Source: Bacillota bacterium (GTDB taxonomy: Bacteria; Bacillota; Clostridia; Christensenellales; CAG-138). Taken from it: a DNA stretch of 11,649 nucleotides. The notes below the pieces were generated by a model. It was not told where the DNA came from. It did not search any database and saw nothing but the letters and a program-made list of their open reading frames with translations. Shown here piece after piece: positions 1 through 5,909 of the stretch; within the stretch, counting starts at the first letter, position 1, and each line of letters opens with the position of its first letter. Made by a program: the position numbers and the translations under genes. The DNA lies in NCBI GenBank assembly GCA_023426265.1, contig JAFABA010000023.1:1-11649 (forward strand). Direction: 5' to 3'.

Positions 1-2173
1 CGAGCGTCTGATCCCTCTCCAGCGAGTGGAAGAGTATGATCTCATCCACGCGGTTCAAGAACTCCGGACGGAACGTGCGCTTTAGCTCCTCCATCATGGT
101 TTCCTTCATGCGCTCATAGCCCGTGACCGCGGCGTTGTCGTCCGAATCAAAGCCCATGCGGCTGGATTTATGGAGCTTGCTCGCGCCGACGTTGGAGGTC
201 ATGATGAGTATGGTGTTCTTGAAGCTCACCACGCGCCCCTTACTGTCCGTCAGCCTGCCGTCCTCGAGTATCTGCAAGAGAGCATTAAACACGTCCGGAT
301 GCGCCTTTTCGATTTCATCGAACAGGATGACGGAGTACGGCTTCCTGCGCACCTTTTCGGTGAGCTGGCCGCCATCGTCATACCCCACATAGCCCGGAGG
401 CGAACCCATGAGCTTAGAGACCGAATGCGGCTCCATATATTCCGACATGTCGAGGCGTATCATGGCGTCCTCGTCGCCGAACATGGCTTCCGCCAACGCT
501 TTAGAAAGCTCCGTCTTGCCCACGCCCGTGGGGCCGAGGAATATGTAGGAGCCAATGGGACGTTTGGGATCCTTCAGCCCCGCGCGCGCCCTGCGGATAG
601 CGCGGGCAACGGCGGAAACCGCTTCCTCCTGCCCGATGACACGGCCATGCAGCGTTTCTTCCAGCTGAAGCAGGCGCTGGCTTTCATCCTCGGTGAGCTT
701 CTTGACCGGTATCCCCGTCCATGCGGCGACCACCTGCGCGACGTCCTCCTCAGTCACGATGCTCTTTTCCTCCTTGCGCGCGTCCTCCCAGGCCTTGCGC
801 ATGTCCTCCATTTCGCGCTTGAGCTTCTGCTCCTCGTCGCGTACCTGAGCGGCGCGCTCGTAGTTCTGGTTATTGACGGCCTCCTCTTTCTCCTTGCGGG
901 CGGCTTCCATCCTGGTTTCGAGCTCCTTTAAATCCGGAGGGGAAACATAAGCCTGCAAACGCACCTTGGAGGCGGCCTCGTCCATGAGGTCGATCGCCTT
1001 ATCCGGTAAATACCGGTCCGCGATATAGCGGCTAGAAAGCTCCACGGCGGCATTCACGGCTTCGTCCGTAATGCGCGCCTTGTGGTGCGCCTCATACCTG
1101 TCCCTGAGGCCGAAGAGGATCTGCTTTGCCTCCTCCTGGGAAGGCTCGCCCACGGTGACGGGCTGGAACCGCCGCTCAAACGCGGCGTCCTTTTCAATAT
1201 GCTTGCGGTACTCATCCAGCGTGGTGGCGCCCACCACCTGAATTTCTCCGCGCGCCAACGCGGGCTTGAGGATATTGGAGGCGTCGATCGAGCCTTCCGA
1301 CGCGCCCGCGCCCACCACGGTGTGCAGCTCGTCGATAAACAATATGGTGCTGCCGCTGCTCTTTAACTCGTCTATTGCGGCCTTGATGCGCTCTTCAAAC
1401 TCGCCGCGGTACTTGGTACCCGCAAGCATGCCGCCCAAGTCCAGCGTGACCACGCGCTTATCCTTTAATATCTCGGGAATATCGCCGGATACGATGCGCT
1501 GCGCCAGGCCTTCGATAATGGCGGATTTGCCCACGCCGGGGTCACCGATCAATACCGGGTTGTTCTTGGTGCGGCGGCTTAGTATCTGGACGATGCGGGC
1601 GATTTCGTCCGAGCGTCCAATCACCGGGTCAAGCTCCCCGTCCCGCGCGAGGCGGGTAAGGTCCTTGCCGAATTTATCGAGCGTGGGGGTCTCCTTGCCG
1701 CCCGAGCTCCGCCCGCCGCCGGGTTTGCCGGAGCCTTCGGCCGCTCTGTCCTCCAGCATGGCCTTGCGAAGCTCGCCAAGGTCCACGCCCAGGTCCTGCA
1801 GGATGCGCGCCGCAACGCCTTCCCGTTCCCGGATGAGCGCAAGCAGCAGATGTTCCGTGCCGATATAGTTGTTGTTGAGCGTCTTCGCCTCGTACAGGCT
1901 CAGCTCTATTACCTTTTTGGTGCGCGCGGTATAGCCGAAGCTGTCCGTAAACTGGTAATCGCCGCGGCCCACCAGGCGCTCGGTCTGCTTTAAAATATCG
2001 TCATGCTCTACGCCCGCGATGGAAAGCGCCCGGCTGGCCGGGTTGTCCTCCTGGGTAAGGCCCAAGAGGATATGCTCCGTGCCGACGTAGTTGTGGCCAA
2101 GCTGCCTTGCGGTTTCCTGCGCGATTGCCAGGGCCCGGCGTGCGCCCTCCGTAAAACGATCAAATGCGTTCAT
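1..2173 (-). CDS. clpC: ATP-dependent Clp protease ATPase subunit ClpC, 3' end beyond window
   Basis: HSP100/AAA+ unfoldase that works with ClpP in the cytoplasm and, with McsB, degrades arginine-phosphorylated proteins. The reading frame runs from ATG at 2173 to the left edge without a stop, showing 724 residues. The family is about 810 residues, so roughly the last 80 are missing. Visible in order: two Clp_N repeats (about residues 1-145, second one with IGTEHLLLALIRE); first AAA+ module with Walker A GDPGVGKS (210-217) and Walker B LFIDE ending at 282; a coiled middle domain near 425-465 with the UVR-like stretch NNQNYERAAQVRDEE, which marks ClpC rather than ClpB or ClpE; second AAA+ module with Walker A GPTGVGKT (547-554) and Walker B ILFDE ending at 620. 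The start MNAFDRFTEGARRAL is typical and is preceded by GAGGTG. It is the last visible gene of the CtsR operon, 132 nt behind mcsB because of an insertion. Confidence 0.97.
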   Translation of the reverse strand, partial: MNAFDRFTEGARRALAIAQETARQLGHNYVGTEHILLGLTQEDNPASRALSIAGVEHDDILKQTERLVGRGDYQFTDSFGYTARTKKVIELSLYEAKTLNNNYIGTEHLLLALIREREGVAARILQDLGVDLGELRKAMLEDRAAEGSGKPGGGRSSGGKETPTLDKFGKDLTRLARDGELDPVIGRSDEIARIVQILSRRTKNNPVLIGDPGVGKSAIIEGLAQRIVSGDIPEILKDKRVVTLDLGGMLAGTKYRGEFEERIKAAIDELKSSGSTILFIDELHTVVGAGASEGSIDASNILKPALARGEIQVVGATTLDEYRKHIEKDAAFERRFQPVTVGEPSQEEAKQILFGLRDRYEAHHKARITDEAVNAAVELSSRYIADRYLPDKAIDLMDEAASKVRLQAYVSPPDLKELETRMEAARKEKEEAVNNQNYERAAQVRDEEQKLKREMEDMRKAWEDARKEEKSIVTEEDVAQVVAAWTGIPVKKLTEDESQRLLQLEETLHGRVIGQEEAVSAVARAIRRARAGLKDPKRPIGSYIFLGPTGVGKTELSKALAEAMFGDEDAMIRLDMSEYMEPHSVSKLMGSPPGYVGYDDGGQLTEKVRRKPYSVILFDEIEKAHPDVFNALLQILEDGRLTDSKGRVVSFKNTILIMTSNVGASKLHKSSRMGFDSDDNAAVTGYERMKETMMEELKRTFRPEFLNRVDEIILFHSLERDQTL

Positions 2174-2189
2174 GTCTTTCACCTCTTTA

Positions 2190-2332
2190 TTATGCTATTG
2201 GTATTATCGCTTCGTGTTTTATTGCTCCCTCGATGAAACATTGCATTGTAGGGGACGCCCCCTTGGGCGTCCCGCGGGTCGCCGAGGACGGCGACCCCTA
2301 CAGGTTTATGCGATCGGTATTATCGCTTCGCG
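2190..2332. repeat. 27-bp direct repeat duplicating the 3' end of mcsB
   Basis: Positions 2190-2216 and 2306-2332 match at 24 of 27 bases, with an exact 15-bp core (ggtattatcgcttcg). On the minus strand both copies read Glu-Ala-Ile-Ile-Pro-Ile-Ala-stop. The right copy is the actual end of mcsB. The left copy would put an mcsB-type stop only 16 nt before the clpC ATG, the usual spacing inside an operon. I infer that the ancestral mcsB end was duplicated when the material between the copies arrived, leaving both mcsB and the clpC ribosome binding site intact. Two of the three mismatches are synonymous third-position changes in the reading frame. Confidence 0.8.
2247..2302. repeat. 56-bp cloverleaf-like palindromic element between mcsB and clpC
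   Basis: The element is bounded by TGTAG (2247-2251) and CTACA (2298-2302). Inside are two perfect hairpins: a 9-bp stem GGGACGCCC/GGGCGTCCC (2252-2273, loop CCTT) and an 8-bp stem GGGTCGCC/GGCGACCC (2276-2297, six-base loop). Together they form a three-way junction in either strand. The style (TGTAGGGG ends, GC-rich paired hairpins) resembles a small intergenic repeat I recall as common in Clostridia; that is memory, not a search. There is no T-run after the hairpins, so it is not a classical terminator. It would be carried in the mcsB-clpC transcript and could affect processing or the ratio of ClpC to the upstream proteins. Confidence 0.8.
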
Positions 2333-3319
2333 CACAACCGTTGCGCGCGCTTCGTCGCGTTGAATTTCCGTGAGTTCCCCGCCGGTGCGCTGTTCCAGGC
2401 ACGCGCTCTGCACGTCGGTGAGGAGTTTGTTCAATGCCGCCTGCGCGTCCTCGGGCAGTATGCCAACACCGCAGCCCAGCTTGAGGTTTGAGATGTTCTC
2501 CATGGCTTCCTTGGTGGAAAGCTTGCGCGCGTAGCGCAGCACCCCGCAGGAGCGGTATACGATATCCTCCACCTCCAGGCGGTTGTTGCGGTAGAGTGCG
2601 TCCCGCACGCTGCGCTCATGGTCGATCACCCGCGCGATGGTCGCGATTAAATTGCTGACGATATCCTCCTCCAGTATGCCCAGCGTCATCTGGTTGCTGA
2701 TCTGGTAAATGTGCCCGGGCGCGCTGCTGCCTTCGCCGTATATGCCGCGCACGGCATAGCCGAGTTTACTGATTGTGGAAAGCAGCGCTTCCGTCTGCCC
2801 GGTTAAGGAAAGCGCGGGCAAGTGCAGCATGACGGACGCCCGCATGCCCGAGCCCACGTTGGTGGGGCAGGCGGTCAAGTATCCAAGCTCCTCGTCAAAC
2901 GCGTAGGGAAGCTTTGTAGAAAGCATATTGTCTATGGACATGGAAAGCGTATCCGCCTCTTCGAGCTGCATGCCGGGCAGCATGGCCTGTATGCGCAGAT
3001 GGTCCTCCTCCCCTACCAGGATCGAGACCGTTTCATCCTTGCTGATCAGCGCCGCGCCCTGCCCGCTCTGCGCAAGGTCGGGACTGACGAGATGCCGCTC
3101 CACCAAAAGCCTGCGCTCGCGTACCGGCAACTCCGCCATGCGCATCAGCATAAAATCGCGCTTAAGATTGATGGCGCCGTTCACCCGTTCCACAAGTTGC
3201 TGCACGTCGGGCTCCGCCATGTTGTGCGGAAACGGCATATTGGCTAAATTGCGCGCCAGCCGCACGCGGGAAGAAAGCACGATATCCTTGACGTCCTTTG
3301 CAGCCTTAGCATCCTTCAT
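2306..3319 (-). CDS. mcsB: Protein-arginine kinase McsB
   Basis: Phosphorylates arginines on misfolded or regulatory proteins, including CtsR, marking them for ClpC-ClpP. It needs McsA as activator. The 337-residue product has the phosphagen-kinase fold: N-terminal VLSSRVRLARNL (14-25), nucleotide-site region GEEDHLRIQ (103-111, where many homologues have NEEDH), the signature CPTNVGSGMRASVMLHLPAL (151-170), and RNNRLEVEDIVYRSCGVLRYAR (244-265). Near the C-terminus is RDEARA (321-326), which fits the RDxxRA phosphoarginine-sensing motif of bacterial McsB. It is somewhat shorter than Bacillus subtilis McsB, and only 11 residues follow that motif. The start ATG overlaps the mcsA stop by four bases (ATGA), indicating coupled translation. 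Its last codons are duplicated downstream (see the repeat at 2190-2332). Confidence 0.96.
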   Translation of the reverse strand: MKDAKAAKDVKDIVLSSRVRLARNLANMPFPHNMAEPDVQQLVERVNGAINLKRDFMLMRMAELPVRERRLLVERHLVSPDLAQSGQGAALISKDETVSILVGEEDHLRIQAMLPGMQLEEADTLSMSIDNMLSTKLPYAFDEELGYLTACPTNVGSGMRASVMLHLPALSLTGQTEALLSTISKLGYAVRGIYGEGSSAPGHIYQISNQMTLGILEEDIVSNLIATIARVIDHERSVRDALYRNNRLEVEDIVYRSCGVLRYARKLSTKEAMENISNLKLGCGVGILPEDAQAALNKLLTDVQSACLEQRTGGELTEIQRDEARATVVREAIIPIA

Positions 3320-3822
3320 GTGGTTTCTCCCCCTTCCAATGTACGCAGGCGGTCCCGCAATTCGGCGGCGCGCTCATAGCGCTCCTCCACAATCGCTTTT
3401 TTCAATTCCTCGCGCAGGCGGCCGCATTCCGACTTGGGCCCGCAAAGGGCTTCCTGCTCCGCGGCAGGTTCCTGCTTTTTTTCCTGCACCATCTGGGGCT
3501 TGCGGCCCACATGCCGGAGCTTGCCGCCCTGCGCCCGTTTGATGACGGGCGTGAGCGCGCTCTCGAATGTTTTGTAGCACTCCGGGCAACCCAATAGCCC
3601 TGTCTTCTGAAAACGCACGAAGCTGTTCCCGCAGGTGCAGACGATCGGTTCCTCCTGCTGCGGCATGGCCTGGACGCCGGAAAGAAGATCCATAATGGAG
3701 GGCAAAGAGAACTGCGCGCTCTTTGCGCACTCCGCGCAGAGATAGTGTTCCTGTTTGATACCGTTTATGATTGTGACCGTATGTACGCCGGCCTGATTTA
3801 CTTTACAATTGTCGCATAGCAT
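3316..3822 (-). CDS. mcsA: McsA, zinc-finger activator of McsB
   Basis: Small cytoplasmic zinc-binding partner that activates the arginine kinase McsB and joins the CtsR/ClpC regulatory circuit. The 168-residue product has four cysteine pairs: C3xxC6, C29xxC32, C62xC64 and C79xxC82, consistent with two zinc sites. A charged linker and a C-terminal UVR-type helical hairpin follow (about 136-164, LREELKKAIVEERYERAAELRDRL), as in family members. The ATG shares one base with the ctsR stop (TAATG), and its own stop overlaps the mcsB start. AAGGGGTG eight bases upstream serves as ribosome binding site. Gene order and architecture agree fully with ctsR-mcsA-mcsB-clpC operons of Bacillota. Confidence 0.95.
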   Translation of the reverse strand: MLCDNCKVNQAGVHTVTIINGIKQEHYLCAECAKSAQFSLPSIMDLLSGVQAMPQQEEPIVCTCGNSFVRFQKTGLLGCPECYKTFESALTPVIKRAQGGKLRHVGRKPQMVQEKKQEPAAEQEALCGPKSECGRLREELKKAIVEERYERAAELRDRLRTLEGGETT

Positions 3823-4289
3823 TATGATGCACCCCTTTCACCCTGTTGCAAAAGCGAAGTCAACATTCCCCGTATAATCCGCGCCCGCGCGCTGTCTTCG
3901 AGTTCCTGCGTAGGCAGGCTGCACGCGTCCGCCGCGGCCAAAATAAGCTTTGCTTCCCGTTCATCCAGTACGTCCGCCTGCATCAGGCGGGCGACCATCG
4001 CATGGGTCTCATGCCGGGAAAGCGTTTCCCCAATGCCGCAGGCCGTATCGTGCAGCGGATTGCCGCGGCCGGTTTCCACGCGGATCAGCCGGATGTACCC
4101 GCCCCCGCCCCTGCGGGAGACGATGACGTAACCGTGGTCCAGCGTGAAGCGCGTGCTCAGCACATAGTTGATCTGCGAAGGCGCGCAGGCAAAATGCTGG
4201 GCAAGCTCATTGCGCTGGAGCGATATTTCATCGCTCTGCTCCATCAGTTCTTTGATAAACAGCTCTATGCTGTCCGACAGGATCGACAC
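3822..4289 (-). CDS. ctsR: Class III stress repressor CtsR
   Basis: DNA-binding repressor of clp genes in Bacillota, inactivated by heat through its glycine-rich wing and cleared by McsB/ClpC. I choose the GTG at 4289 (155 residues) rather than the ATG at 4358: AGGAGG stands seven bases before the GTG, the protein then begins SILSDSIELFIKELM like known CtsR proteins, and the longer version would start upstream of the promoter and run through the operator. Visible: winged helix with NELAQHFACAPSQINYVLSTRF (27-48), then the hallmark thermosensing loop RRGGGGYIRL (59-68), then the C-terminal four-helix domain. It is first in the operon and touches mcsA (TAATG). Confidence 0.95.
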   Translation of the reverse strand: MSILSDSIELFIKELMEQSDEISLQRNELAQHFACAPSQINYVLSTRFTLDHGYVIVSRRGGGGYIRLIRVETGRGNPLHDTACGIGETLSRHETHAMVARLMQADVLDEREAKLILAAADACSLPTQELEDSARARIIRGMLTSLLQQGERGAS

Positions 4290-4315
4290 CTCTGCGCCTC
4301 CTTTCCGGGTAGATC

Positions 4316-4332
4316 TTTGACTTTCTTTGACC
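4316..4332 (-). promoter_or_regulatory. CtsR operator
   Basis: On the minus strand the sequence reads GGTCAAAGAAAGTCAAA, matching the heptad direct-repeat CtsR consensus (RGTCAAANANRGTCAAA) at every defined position. It lies immediately downstream of the -10 hexamer and 27 bp before the GTG start of ctsR, so bound CtsR would cover the transcription start. This supports autoregulation of the ctsR-mcsA-mcsB-clpC operon. Confidence 0.95.
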
Positions 4333-4334
4333 TT

Positions 4335-4340
4335 ATTATA
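4335..4340 (-). promoter_or_regulatory. Extended -10 of the ctsR operon promoter
   Basis: The minus strand shows TATAAT preceded by TG one base away (TATGCTATAAT), an extended -10 for the housekeeping sigma factor. No good -35 exists at 17 bp; TTACAT at 19 bp is the best candidate, which fits reliance on the extended -10. The CtsR box starts two bases downstream. Confidence 0.8.
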
Positions 4341-4355
4341 GCATATGCGAAATCC

Positions 4356-4375
4356 CACAATGTAACAACATTGTG
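4356..4375. promoter_or_regulatory. 8-bp inverted repeat over the ctsR -35 region
   Basis: CACAATGT and ACATTGTG form a perfect 8-bp inverted repeat separated by four bases. It covers the -35 region of the ctsR promoter, 15 bp upstream of the -10, and lies 25 bp beyond the end of the DUF1697 gene. It lacks a T-run and is AT-rich, so an operator for a dimeric regulator seems more likely than a terminator. I do not recognise the cognate protein. Confidence 0.4.
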
Positions 4376-4400
4376 AAACAAAGCGCGAAGAATTTCTTAA

Positions 4401-4955
4401 TCAGGCGCGTTTCCCCATCATCGCCGCCACTTTTTGCAACGTATTGATATTGCGGGAGGTCAGCGCGCTTTTAAACCGTTTGCTTCCCAATACCTTTTTC
4501 GAGAATTCGGTATTGAGCGTGTCCCCTTTGGGCACGGTCCAGAACGCGTCCTTTTCTAAAGGAAAAAACTGCTCGTCCTGCCCATGAACCGCCGCAGAAA
4601 ATGCCTCCTTGAGGGCTGTTAGCGCCTCCGGTTCCTCGATGAGCAGCGCGTACAGGTGGCAACCTTCCGGCACGGCAACCTTGCCCGCGGCGTCTAAAAG
4701 CGACGCGATCTCAGCCTCGCTCCGCAACAGCACATGCGCATCGTAGGAAAACGCGCTGGAAAGCCCGCTTTTGATTTTCGCTTTGTGCGCGCCAGGCTCC
4801 GCGCCATCCTCCAATGAGACGACAACGTTGCCTGTTGCCAGCACCGTTTTCGCATCGGGATAGCCCATGCGGATAAATGCCTGCCGCAGCGCCTCCATTT
4901 TGATGGAAACGCCGTTCACGTTGATGCCGCGCAGGAACACGCAAAATCGGCTCAT
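4401..4955 (-). CDS. DUF1697 family protein
   Basis: Protein of 184 residues with the family hallmarks: MSRFCVFLRGINVNG at the N-terminus (LRGINV 8-13), LATGNVVVS at 39-47, and a C-terminal half ending SKRFKSALTSRNINTLQKVAAMM, typical of the family's RNxNT motif. It is predicted soluble with no signal peptide. The biochemical role of DUF1697 is not established and nothing here defines it. The start is fixed by GGGGAGGAAACAGAT just before the ATG. A 150-bp palindromic repeat begins 23 bp upstream of the start, so the gene is probably transcribed through it from a promoter near 5154-5181. No terminator is visible before the ctsR promoter, so some read-through into the ctsR operon is possible. 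Confidence 0.85.
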   Translation of the reverse strand: MSRFCVFLRGINVNGVSIKMEALRQAFIRMGYPDAKTVLATGNVVVSLEDGAEPGAHKAKIKSGLSSAFSYDAHVLLRSEAEIASLLDAAGKVAVPEGCHLYALLIEEPEALTALKEAFSAAVHGQDEQFFPLEKDAFWTVPKGDTLNTEFSKKVLGSKRFKSALTSRNINTLQKVAAMMGKRA

Positions 4956-4978
4956 ATCTGTTTCCTCCCCTAAATAAC

Positions 4979-5128
4979 CACTGATTAATTCGGCACGCTG
5001 TCTTGACGGCCGATTTTACGCCCTGCCGCGTTGCGAAAATCTCGAAATAGCGCTGCTATTCCTTCGGTTTTGCTCCTTGCGGGCCGCAAAATCCTCTCGC
5101 CAATCCAGCATCCCTCATTTAATCAGTG
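4979..5128. repeat. 150-bp fully palindromic MITE-like element
   Basis: The ends are CACTGATTAA (4979-4988) and its inverse TTAATCAGTG (5119-5128), and pairing continues inward with few mismatches. The exact centre lies at about 5053, inside AATAGC-gct-GCTATT (5046-5060). The surrounding GCGAAAATC..CGAAATAGC also pairs with GCTATT..CGGTTTTGC. The whole element could fold into one long hairpin. It carries no gene, so it is a non-autonomous element or large intergenic repeat. No clear target duplication is visible. It fills about half of the 314-bp gap between the DUF1697 and CPBP genes. Confidence 0.8.
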
Positions 5129-5153
5129 CTTACCTCCGTATTGTGTGAATTCC

Positions 5154-5181
5154 ATTATATACTTGATACCCCAACGCGCAA
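5154..5181 (-). promoter_or_regulatory. Putative promoter of the DUF1697 gene
   Basis: On the minus strand TTGCGC (5176-5181) and TATAAT (5154-5159) are spaced 16 bp apart. A GGAGG motif at 5134-5138 follows but has no start codon at a proper distance because the palindromic element begins right after it. A transcript from here would carry the whole element in a leader of roughly 190 nt before the DUF1697 start. Confidence 0.5.
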
Positions 5182-5215
5182 TTTTTCAAAACGTCCAATA
5201 CGATGATACAACATC

Positions 5216-5240
5216 AAAAAGGCCGCCACAATGGACGGCC
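5216..5240 (-). terminator. Rho-independent terminator behind the CPBP gene
   Basis: On the minus strand GGCCGTC and GGCGGCC form a 7-bp stem (one G-U pair) with a six-base loop, followed directly by TTTTT. It lies 29 bp past the stop of the CPBP protease gene and closes the hydrolase-CPBP operon. Between it and the DUF1697 promoter I see nothing else. Confidence 0.85.
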
Positions 5241-5269
5241 TCAGGCATTTCATTTGGTTTTTATGGCGC

Positions 5270-5902
5270 TTAGAAGAAGAGTACCAAAACGCCAAACAGA
5301 TTGGAAGCGAAGTGCGCGATAGCGCTAACCCACGCGTTCCGGGTTTTATAGAATACGATGCCATACAGGCAGCTGTTGACGATTACGAAAAACACGTCGT
5401 ATATGACGACCGCGGGGCTTCCGGCCGCGACATGCGCGATCCCGAACAGCACGGACGAAAGCAGAACGGCCAACGGAGCAGGAATTGCCTTATGCAATTG
5501 ATTTTGAAAGAACGCGCGCCACGCGATTTCTTCCAAAACGGCGAATACCGCAAGCTGAACTGTAAGCAACGCGATTTTATCGAACGATAGCAGCACTGCC
5601 GTCCTAGCAAGCACATGGCCAATAAATTCCGGCATAATCAGCTTCGAAAGCCCCATCGCGACAACATCCATCAGCAGTGGCGATGCCGCCCACAGCCATA
5701 TCGTTTTGTTGGAAAATGCCTTGCCGATGCCTTTCAGATCAAATCCGCTTCGCGCAAAGGGCGTCCTCCCTTTGTCAAGAAAGAAGCACAGCACGCCGAT
5801 CAGCACAGTCAGCCCCGAGATGGATAGCCCGAACAGGTTGGTTAGGGAAAGGGCGGCCATTGCGGCAAGCGCGGCAAGATTAAGCCTTTTTATGTTTTTC
5901 AT
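5270..5902 (-). CDS. CPBP family intramembrane glutamic endopeptidase
   Basis: Membrane protein of 210 residues with the CPBP (CaaX protease and bacteriocin-processing, also called Abi) signature: EEIAWR (124-129), FGIAH (153-157, metal- or active-site His157) and a third conserved region SAIAHFASN (194-202, His197). Hydrophobic segments near 10-42, 66-90, 100-122, 142-160, 163-184 and 190-210 indicate a multi-pass protein. Relatives cleave prenylated proteins, process peptides, or give self-immunity to bacteriocins; the substrate here is unknown. The ATG lies only 7 nt after the hydrolase stop and its GAGGGG ribosome binding site overlaps that stop codon, so the two are co-translated. A terminator follows. 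Confidence 0.88.
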   Translation of the reverse strand: MKNIKRLNLAALAAMAALSLTNLFGLSISGLTVLIGVLCFFLDKGRTPFARSGFDLKGIGKAFSNKTIWLWAASPLLMDVVAMGLSKLIMPEFIGHVLARTAVLLSFDKIALLTVQLAVFAVLEEIAWRAFFQNQLHKAIPAPLAVLLSSVLFGIAHVAAGSPAVVIYDVFFVIVNSCLYGIVFYKTRNAWVSAIAHFASNLFGVLVLFF

Positions 5903-5909
5903 AAACCCC

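Noticed and set aside
170..931. Long open frame (253 codons) on the plus strand
   Set aside because: It lies antisense to clpC, whose minus-strand frame has clear Walker motifs and Clp_N repeats. The plus-strand product has no recognisable family and comes from GC-rich codon shadowing.
2251..2297. Rho-independent terminator between mcsB and clpC
   Set aside because: The hairpins are strong but neither is followed by a T-run, and the outer TGTAG/CTACA ends mark a repeat element instead.
2247..2332. CRISPR-like or other short spaced repeat array
   Set aside because: Only two copies of one direct repeat are present and they encode the mcsB end; there are no regular spacers.
4290..4358. Upstream ATG extending CtsR by 23 residues
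   Set aside because: It would place the CtsR operator and -10 within the coding region; the GTG has an ideal AGGAGG and a family-like N-terminus.
5031..5273. Possible 80-residue small protein in the gap between the DUF1697 and CPBP genes
   Set aside because: It consists of the palindromic repeat, the opposing promoter and the terminator; nothing protein-like is seen.
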